Shown here piece after piece: positions 58,189-64,000 of a DNA stretch of 64,000 nt (the stretch's first letter is position 1; every line of letters starts with the position of its first letter). Both the position numbers and the translations under genes were made by a program. The notes beneath the pieces are model-generated. The model was given only the letters and a program-made list of their open reading frames with translations, was not told the origin of the DNA and ran no database searches. Source of the DNA: Micromonospora violae (GTDB taxonomy: Bacteria > Actinomycetota > Actinomycetes > Mycobacteriales > Micromonosporaceae); NCBI RefSeq assembly GCF_004217135.1, contig NZ_SHKK01000001.1, forward strand, positions 2,976,001 to 3,040,000, in the 5' to 3' direction.

Positions 58189-58365
58189 GCCAGCTCCTAA
58201 ATTCTCAAGCTCCCTCATCCATCAGCCACCGCGTGCCCACACCCCGTGCCGTACGCAAGAACGCCGCGGTCGGCTGACTTCCGGGAGGGCTGGGTGGGCG
58301 CACTGTCAGCGGAGGGCCGCAGGCTGCGCCCGGTGCGGGCACGCGGTGGAACGTGGTGAACGACG

Positions 58366-59139
58366 TCAGCAGCCGAGCCGCCTGGTCGAGAGAGCGATGT
58401 CGTCGATCCAGAGATCGAATTCAGCCGGCGTGGTGCCGCCCTGATAGAGCTGCCAGCCGACCTTCACGGTGTTGACCGTCGGCAGGACGAAGGGCACGTC
58501 GTTGCCGCCGTGGTCGGTCGTCGACGCGGTCAGCCCCGGGATCGCCACACCGTCGATCCACACCGCCACACGGTTGTCGGCCGGGTCGAGTTTCCACTCG
58601 AAACACTGCCAGGTGTCCTCGGTAACCGGGGCGGTCTCCCGCCAGTTGGTCCAGTCACCGGTCGGGCCACCGTCGGCGCCTACCCCCCAGAAGATTCCGG
58701 GGACGGTGGGCGCGTACTGCCCGCCGATCGGACGGACGACCTCCGAACTGCCGGTGCCGGTCGCCTCCACCAGCGTGAAGTGCGCCCAGTCGGGGGCGGT
58801 GGGGAACGCATCCACGCGCAGCCGCATCCGACCATAGAAGCGGTTGCCCGGCGCGGCGAAATCGTCGACGCGCAGGAAGGCCCGGCCGTTGTCGACCGTG
58901 TGCACGTGCAGCACCTGGTTGCCGTGGCGGGCACGCTCGACGGTCAGCGTGCCGTTGCGGGTGTCGACGCCCCAGTCCAGCGTGCTCGCACCACCCCGCG
59001 GCAGACGCTCAAAGTCTTCACAGAAGAGCAGGCCACGGGTGCACGAACCGTGGGAGGCACCCGACGCGCCGGCCGGGACACTACCAACTGTGGTGCCGAG
59101 GATCAGGGCGGCGGTGATCACCGCGAGGGAACGGCGCAT
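58366..59139 (-). CDS. Secreted Cip1-like / lyase-fold protein
   Basis: About 257 residues from ATG 59139; AAGG is six bases upstream, while the other ATG abuts it. Signal peptide ending AGASGAS. The rest is a single beta-jelly-roll (CEDFERLPRGG; RFYGRMRLRVDAFP; WQCFEWKLD; VGWQLYQGG; DLWIDDIALS) similar to Cip1-type and polysaccharide-lyase-like proteins often secreted with cellulases. A plant-polymer-related role is plausible given the GH44 gene nearby; catalytic activity is not shown. Confidence 0.72.
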   Translation of the reverse strand: MRRSLAVITAALILGTTVGSVPAGASGASHGSCTRGLLFCEDFERLPRGGASTLDWGVDTRNGTLTVERARHGNQVLHVHTVDNGRAFLRVDDFAAPGNRFYGRMRLRVDAFPTAPDWAHFTLVEATGTGSSEVVRPIGGQYAPTVPGIFWGVGADGGPTGDWTNWRETAPVTEDTWQCFEWKLDPADNRVAVWIDGVAIPGLTASTTDHGGNDVPFVLPTVNTVKVGWQLYQGGTTPAEFDLWIDDIALSTRRLGC

Positions 59140-59525
59140 GGTCATCCTTCATGGCGTTGGGCCCTACCGAGCGGGCTGGGGCCGGATCAGTGCTGTCGTC
59201 GTGGAGACGGTTCGGCGGTGCGGCGCGCGTCCGCCGAAGCGGCGCTGTGCCCGCACTACGAGGCTCCCGCGCTGACCGTTCCCAGCGCGGTTGCCCCCGC
59301 GCTGCAGCGATGCTCGCCATTCCAGCACACCTGCGACGATCCGACAACATCGAAGGTCATCACAGGAAGGGTTCCTGGCGATGAGGCCACCGGAACCCGG
59401 TGGCCTCATCGCGAGGGCCGAGGAGAGCGCAGGAGCTGGAATAGCCACACCCTCCGCTGGCGCGGAGGTTTCCGAGTCGAACGGAAATAGAAGGAAGCGC
59501 CTGCATGGCCTCGGCTGTCGCACAC
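59140..59525. other. 386-bp intergenic region with a strong hairpin
   Basis: Between two leftward genes. Holds the perfect hairpin at 59378-59412 and presumably the promoter of the Cip1-like gene. I see no gene. Confidence 0.5.
59378..59412 (-). terminator. Terminator of the TerD-domain gene
   Basis: A perfect 16-bp stem (59378-59393 with 59397-59412) and a 3-base loop, 114 bases beyond the stop at 59526. Confidence 0.75.
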
Positions 59526-61685
59526 CTACTCAGGGATCAGCTCACTGAGCCGATCCAATGTATACGCCTCCGACCCGTCCGGCAGACCCTCGGGCGCCTG
59601 AACGCCGATGAACGTGACCGGCTCATCCGGGAGCCGACCGTCCCACATCATCACCTCAGCCCCGGCGCGCCACCGCTCGACCAGGTAGGCGACGGTGAGG
59701 TAGCGCCTCTGCATCAGTGCTCGTACGCGGTCCGACGTGGTGAACGTGTTGTCCTCCACGCGGTTGAATGACGGCCTTCCCCGCAGGTACAGGTGCAGCC
59801 ACACGGCCTGCCAGCCGCTGTCGCTCCTGGCGAACACCATCGGCAGCGCGATCCGCCCCTGACCGCGCAGGTGCGAACGCGCCCGGACCGTCCGTGCGTC
59901 GAAGGGGGCACCGAGCTGATCCTGTGTGCGGGTCTGGTAGCCGAACATCGACTCGGCTACCTCGTCGAACGACTCACCCGCGTAGATGTGGACCTGCGGA
60001 ACGACATAGTGCCCACCGGTCGTCAGGGGCATGTCGATGAACTCGGTCGCACCGTTCGTCGCGTCGGTGACGTCGCCGGAATGCACCACGCCGTTGTGGT
60101 GGTAGTTCGTCCACGACACCTGGCCTGCACCATGGAACTCCTCATCGAGCAGCAGTACCGACAGGTCGTAGTCGGTAGAACGACTGGTCTGGCGCCAGTA
60201 CATGAAGAACCGCACCAGGTCGCCGGACACCGGTGCGCGCGATCCCCGTGGCAGGACCGCGAAGCCGCCCTCTGCCGCCTTGCCGGACAGCGGCAGGGAG
60301 ACGTCGAGCACCTCCGGATCCACCAGCAGCGGCCGATCCGGCTTCGGCAGTCGCGCGCTGATCTCGGCGTCGAGCAGCGACGACAGCTCGGCCACCAGCT
60401 CAGCCGGCAGCGGCGGCCGCCGGTCGGGGCCGATCCACGCGGTGCGTGAACGGCTCGCGTACATCCGGGCTGACGCGGGCGTCAACCGGTTGTCGACATG
60501 CTCCCGCAGCGAGAGCAGCACTCGGCCCGACGCCGACGCGAGCGCACCGGTGACTGCGTCGACGACAGCGGTCCGCTCCGACGCCGACGCCAGCCGCAGC
60601 AGCCGGTCCGCCGATCGCAGGAGCAGGCCCGGCGCCGCCGACAGTACCGACGCGGCCGGGCCGATGGCGCCGGCACGGATCGCCGCCTCGGCGCGGCCGG
60701 CGAGATTGTGTACCCGCCGCTCGCCACGCGCGACCGCGAAGACCTCCTGCGCGTGCGGCCACTGGTCGTACTCGTGCGGATGCAACCGCTCCGCCAGCCG
60801 CTTCCACCGCTCCGCGTAGCGCACCACGTCACCGAGCTTGTCCGGACTCGCGCCGACGACGTTGTCCAGGGCGGCAAGCAGCACCCGCCGCTCCGGGCGC
60901 CGGAAGGCGCGGAATCGCGTGGGCGTCACGAGTGCGACGTCCCCGCCGGAGGCCTGGCAGGCAACACGCAGCACGTCGGTCGTCGTGTCCACGCCGACCA
61001 GGGCCCGACCGAGGACGAGCCGGATCCCGTTGAGCACGGCACGGTTCTCCCGGACCGGGATCTCGGCCGGCTGCACCCCGTCCACGCAGGCGACCGCGAG
61101 CTCGCTGAGGATCGCGAGGTCCGCCTCACCGAGTGGCGTCGAGCTACCCGCCAAGGCGACATAGAGCCGCGCTGCCTCCACGTCGACGGTGTCGCCGAGA
61201 CGCAGCAGGGTCAGCCGGTCACCGGCAGCGGTGATGAGCTCGTCATGCGCGGCCAACAGTTGGGCGTAGGTGTGCTGGTAGGTCCCGTAACCGGGCAGGT
61301 CGAGCAGGTTCACCCCACCCGAGGTGACGGCGTCGCGCAACTGTGCGTCAGTGGCCGTGCCCCCACCGGTGAGTACGGCCGCCCGAAGCCGGTCCGTCCA
61401 GAACTCGACGGTGTCCGGCACGTCATCCGGGAACCCGATGAAGTAGGCGTTGTGCTGGACGTGATCGCCCACCAGCTCGCGTACCGCCGAGACGACCATG
61501 GCGGCCAGGTCCATCGCCGGCGCGGGGGCCAGGCTGCCGATGTGTTCCAGCAGAGCCCGTGACGCCGAGAACCCGACACCGAGCAGGGCCGCATCCAGTT
61601 GCCGGGCCACCGACGTGCCATCGCCGACCGCGCCCGTGCTGGCCGGCACACACAGGCTCTTCTGAATGATCAGCTTCTCGAGCAC
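59526..61685 (-). CDS. TerD-domain protein, SCO0854-like
   Basis: 719 residues from GTG 61685, behind GAGGAA. An upstream in-frame ATG would put the start inside the tRNA-like gene and is rejected. The large N-terminal part is helical and unrecognised. The last 230 residues contain a TerD-like beta-sandwich (LPRGSRAPVSGD; DYDLSVLLLDEEF; HSGDVTDATNGATEFIDMPL). In actinomycetes such proteins (SCO0854 type) belong to Ter-like stress or defence-linked systems that bind calcium. No other ter genes are visible here. Confidence 0.72.
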   Translation of the reverse strand: MLEKLIIQKSLCVPASTGAVGDGTSVARQLDAALLGVGFSASRALLEHIGSLAPAPAMDLAAMVVSAVRELVGDHVQHNAYFIGFPDDVPDTVEFWTDRLRAAVLTGGGTATDAQLRDAVTSGGVNLLDLPGYGTYQHTYAQLLAAHDELITAAGDRLTLLRLGDTVDVEAARLYVALAGSSTPLGEADLAILSELAVACVDGVQPAEIPVRENRAVLNGIRLVLGRALVGVDTTTDVLRVACQASGGDVALVTPTRFRAFRRPERRVLLAALDNVVGASPDKLGDVVRYAERWKRLAERLHPHEYDQWPHAQEVFAVARGERRVHNLAGRAEAAIRAGAIGPAASVLSAAPGLLLRSADRLLRLASASERTAVVDAVTGALASASGRVLLSLREHVDNRLTPASARMYASRSRTAWIGPDRRPPLPAELVAELSSLLDAEISARLPKPDRPLLVDPEVLDVSLPLSGKAAEGGFAVLPRGSRAPVSGDLVRFFMYWRQTSRSTDYDLSVLLLDEEFHGAGQVSWTNYHHNGVVHSGDVTDATNGATEFIDMPLTTGGHYVVPQVHIYAGESFDEVAESMFGYQTRTQDQLGAPFDARTVRARSHLRGQGRIALPMVFARSDSGWQAVWLHLYLRGRPSFNRVEDNTFTTSDRVRALMQRRYLTVAYLVERWRAGAEVMMWDGRLPDEPVTFIGVQAPEGLPDGSEAYTLDRLSELIPE

Positions 61686-61737
61686 GTCGTTCCTCGTTCC
61701 GGTCAACTCCGGCTGTTGCCGCCACGCAACCGCGGCA

Positions 61738-61869
61738 TGGTGGGTCGCCGGGGACTCGAACCCCGAACCCTTCGATCCAACTAGGAGAAGGAAGCGCACC
61801 CATCACCGCGCAAGCGGAGAGCGGACGCGCTACTCAGTCGAATGCTCTAGCCAGTTGAGCTAGCGACCC
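61738..61869 (-). tRNA. tRNA-like gene with 55-nt insertion in the anticodon loop
   Basis: Every tRNA part is present on the minus strand: acceptor GGGTCGC/GCGACCC, discriminator A and encoded CCA (61738-61740), D-arm GCTC/GAGC, anticodon stem TTCGA/TCGAA, variable GGGTT and T-arm with TTCGAGT. After loop bases CT (61837-61836) come 60 bases where 5 are expected, before the closing stem at 61775. The insert folds a CCGC/GCGG hairpin. Joining options give no clear amino-acid identity; the body resembles Lys and the anticodon arm Asn tRNAs. Intron, defective gene or excision scar are all possible. Confidence 0.7.
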
Positions 61870-62019
61870 AGAAGTCGATCATCGCACCGACCGGGATGGC
61901 GAGGCTATCCGGTTTCGCCCCGGACCGCCGTCGGGCAGGATCCCGGCTCGTACGCCCGGGCCCTGCCCGCCCATCGCTTCGTCTAGGTCATGAGCCGCTA
62001 CGCAGGATGGGAGTGACTT

Positions 62020-62025
62020 TAGGAT
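62020..62025 (+). promoter_or_regulatory. -10 of leaderless GNAT promoter
   Basis: TAGGAT ends six bases before GTG 62032, the spacing of a leaderless transcript. Confidence 0.45.
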
Positions 62026-62031
62026 CATCGC

Positions 62032-62520
62032 GTGATCGATATCGAGGTGACGGTGCGTCGGGCTTCCGATGCGGACGCGCCCGCCCTGGCCGGGCTGCGC
62101 TGGAGGCGAGCCATCCAGGAGCGCGGGTACCAGGGCGACAACCTGGACGAGTTTGTCGCGACGCTCGGCGATTGGATGCGCGACCACCCCGAGCACCGGG
62201 CGTTCGTGGCCGAGGTCGCCGGCGAGGTGATCGGGATGGCCTGGCTCGCAGTGCTAGACCGTGTGCCCACGGCAAACAAGTACGCCCGGCGGGGCGGCGA
62301 CGTGCAGTCCGTGTTCGTCGTCCCTGAGCTGCGCGACCGCCGGGTCGGCGCCCTGCTGATGTCGGCCGTGCTGGAAGAGGCCCGTCGCTTGGAGCTAGAG
62401 CATGTGACGGTGCACTCCAGCACCCGGGCGGTGCCCTTCTACGAGCGCAACGGCTGGGGTCACGATCCCGAGTGGCTTAGACCGTGTGTCAGTTGGGCTT
62501 GTTGCTGGTCAACAGGTTGA
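62032..62520 (+). CDS. GNAT acetyltransferase with 3' end rewritten by an IS
   Basis: 162 residues with a complete GNAT core: N-terminal VTVRRASDADAPALAGLRW, acetyl-CoA loop VQSVFVVPELRDRRVGALLMSAVLEEA, and final VPFYERNGW. Up to codon 149 the reading frame is native. The last 13 residues (RPCVSWACCWSTG) come from the inserted IS. Without the IS the frame would end SWASEA and stop at 63396 (155 residues). The core is untouched, so activity may survive. Substrate unknown. Confidence 0.88.
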   Translation: MIDIEVTVRRASDADAPALAGLRWRRAIQERGYQGDNLDEFVATLGDWMRDHPEHRAFVAEVAGEVIGMAWLAVLDRVPTANKYARRGGDVQSVFVVPELRDRRVGALLMSAVLEEARRLELEHVTVHSSTRAVPFYERNGWGHDPEWLRPCVSWACCWSTG

Positions 62521-63373
62521 GTCGGTCGGCGCGGCGGTAGCAGATGAGAGCGCAGGCCAGGCGCAGGAATCCGAGGTAGTGGGAAGCCTTCCGGTCGTAG
62601 CGGCGGACCAGCCGCCGGGACCGGGTGGTCCATTCCAGGCAGCGTTCGATCACGTAGCGGTGCCGGCCGAGCCGCTTCGATGACTCGATGCCCTTGCGGG
62701 CGATCCGCGCGGTGATGTTGCGCTCGCGGAGCAGCTCGCGGCATTCGCGGTAGTCGTAGCCCTTGTCGCCGTGCAGCTTGGCCGGTCGTTTCCGGGGCCG
62801 GCCGACCGGCTGGCGGATCGGCTGGATGCTGTCGACCATGTCCTCGAGCAGCTTGTGGTCGTTGATGTTGCCGGCAGAGATATCCACATGCAGCGGCAAC
62901 CCGCCCCGCTCACCGACGACGTGAATTTTGGAGCCGGGCTTGCCCCGGTCGACCGGGCTGGGCCCGGTCAGGTCCCCCTTTTGAGCGCACGAACGTGCAT
63001 GCTGTCGATACTCGCCCTTGACCAGTCGATCTGCCCGGCGACGCCGAGCACGTCAAGCGTCGCCTGGTGCAGCGCGCTCATCACTCCCGCGGCAACCCAT
63101 TCGGCGAAGCGGCGGTGAGCGGTACGCCAGTGCACAGGGAACGACCCCGGCAACTTACGCCACGAGCAACCCGACTCCAACACGTACACAATCGCCGCGA
63201 GCATCGCCCGGTCATCGGTCCGGCGCCGCCCACCGCCTTGATGCCTTTCCGGGTGCGCTGGCAACAACGGCTGCGCGAGGTGCCACAACGCGTCCGGGCA
63301 GTACTTCTCCACGTCACTCACACCAGCTCAACGAATGACCTTGCACCTCAACAACCCCAAACGACACACGGTC
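62480..63373 (-). mobile_element. IS5-family (IS427-like) insertion sequence, 894 bp
   Basis: Ends are inverted repeats whose outer 11 bases are identical (GACCGTGTGTC), extending imperfectly to about 25. It is flanked by direct TTA repeats (62477-62479 and 63374-63376), a 3-bp target duplication typical of the IS427 group. The two-frame transposase fills the element. Intact ends and duplication suggest recent insertion. Confidence 0.9.
62489..63321 (-). CDS. IS5-family transposase, two frames joined by -1 frameshift
   Basis: orfA (GTG 63321 to stop at 62968, 117 residues) holds the N-terminal domain and the first catalytic Asp (SIDSMHVRALKRG). orfB, in the -1 frame, runs to 62489 with the second Asp in HGDKGYDYREC and the Glu in ERCLEWTTRSRRLVRRYDRK. 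They overlap at AAAAGGGGG (62974-62982), a slippery run where a -1 shift gives one 277-residue DDE transposase. All three catalytic residues are present. Confidence 0.87.
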
Positions 63374-63497
63374 TTAGCTGGGCCTCTGAGGCGTAGAGCC
63401 GCCTCCAGCGTCGGCCCACCCAATCTGCCGGGTGCATCGTGCCGCCGGTCTGACGCAGGTGCCCAAATGGCTCAATCGTCGTCATGCGCTGGGACGG

Positions 63498-64000
63498 CTA
63501 CTCGCCAGCCAGCCCGAGTTGCTGGCTGATCTCCTCGCCGAGCGCCGCTGCTGCTCTTGCCGTCGACGCCAGAAGCTCAGCGTGTTCCGCCTCAGTGACC
63601 TGCAACTCCGGTCTCGGGCTCCGGCGCCACGTCGTCCGCGTCATGTCACGGGTGATGCGGGTGGCATCGGCCTTACCGCGCTCGGCCAGGCGCGGGTTAG
63701 CGTCAACGGCCAGTAACAGAGCTGCCCGCAACTCGACGTCGACACCGCGACCGCGTAAGAGTCGGTAACCGGCCCGACGCAACTCTGTTCGCTCGTCCCG
63801 GAGCAGTTCCCAAGGCAGGTCCGGCGGCAGCGCGCCAGCCACCGGGCGCAGCGCCGCAGTCACCTCCCGCACCACCGCCGGTGACGGATCGCGCACCAAT
63901 GCCGCCATCTCCCCCGCCACCACCGCGTCCAGGAGCCGCAGACTCCGTACCGCCTGAGCACGGACCCTTGCCCGCTCATGGCTCAGCAGTCGTTGGAGCA
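63498..64000 (-). CDS. HEAT-repeat protein, truncated by the window end
   Basis: The frame is open from the stop at 63498 to the window edge (167 residues visible); the start lies beyond 64000. The helical repeats (RVRAQAVRSLRLLDAVVAGEMAALVRDPSPAVVREVTAALRP, in shorter units) are typical of HEAT/armadillo scaffolds. Function and partners cannot be judged from this part. Confidence 0.65.
   Translation of the reverse strand, partial: LQRLLSHERARVRAQAVRSLRLLDAVVAGEMAALVRDPSPAVVREVTAALRPVAGALPPDLPWELLRDERTELRRAGYRLLRGRGVDVELRAALLLAVDANPRLAERGKADATRITRDMTRTTWRRSPRPELQVTEAEHAELLASTARAAAALGEEISQQLGLAGE

Noticed and set aside
59526..61799. TerD-domain protein starting at ATG 61799
   Set aside because: It would read through the tRNA-like gene; GTG 61685 has a proper ribosome site.

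Overview
The window is high-GC DNA with strong G/C bias at third codon positions, GTG and TTG starts, large LuxR-type (LAL) regulators, secreted glycosidases with ricin- or cellulose-binding modules, and leaderless promoters. This suggests a filamentous actinomycete, probably Micromonospora or another Micromonosporaceae. That placement is an inference from gene content.

Layout. 0-8 kb: two large secreted subtilases, one with Kelch repeats. 8.7-14.7 kb: a three-gene block of unknown job (unrecognised protein; membrane-anchored ricin-domain protein; beta-helix protein fused to two CbxX/EccA-like AAA ATPases). 14.8-23 kb: LAL regulator, degenerate SDR, acetoacetate-decarboxylase-family enzyme, membrane protein and pyruvate oxidase. 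23-28.7 kb: two secreted carbohydrate-active proteins. 28.7-32.1 kb: epoxide hydrolase divergent from a MarR regulator, then a SpoIIE-type phosphatase meeting a STAS anti-anti-sigma factor tail to tail.

32.4-53.2 kb is the centrepiece: a ribosomal peptide (RiPP) cluster. Two small precursors have leaders of the nitrile-hydratase-like (NHLP) type but very different cores. One core has seven Cys in 14 residues. The other has 17 residues with no Cys, Ser or Thr. The cluster also has two separate YcaO systems: a YcaO-TfuA pair next to a B12-type radical SAM enzyme, and a leader-binding/YcaO fusion next to a SagB-type dehydrogenase. Export genes are a C39-peptidase ABC transporter, a second NHLP-type ABC transporter and an HlyD-like protein. 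A MerR regulator is divergent from the precursors, and a lipoprotein and a second LAL regulator lie at the right edge. My working model is one export and leader system serving two products: a thiazole-type peptide, and a C-methylated and/or thioamidated peptide.

53.9-59.1 kb: a GH44-CBM2 glycanase behind a CebR-like operator, a TetR gene coupled to a DUF3159-like gene broken by a 7-bp duplication, a small membrane protein and a secreted Cip1-like protein. 59.5-64 kb looks accessory: a TerD-domain protein, a tRNA-like gene with 55 extra nucleotides in its anticodon loop, a GNAT gene whose 3' end has been rewritten by an IS5-family insertion, and a HEAT-repeat gene running off the window.
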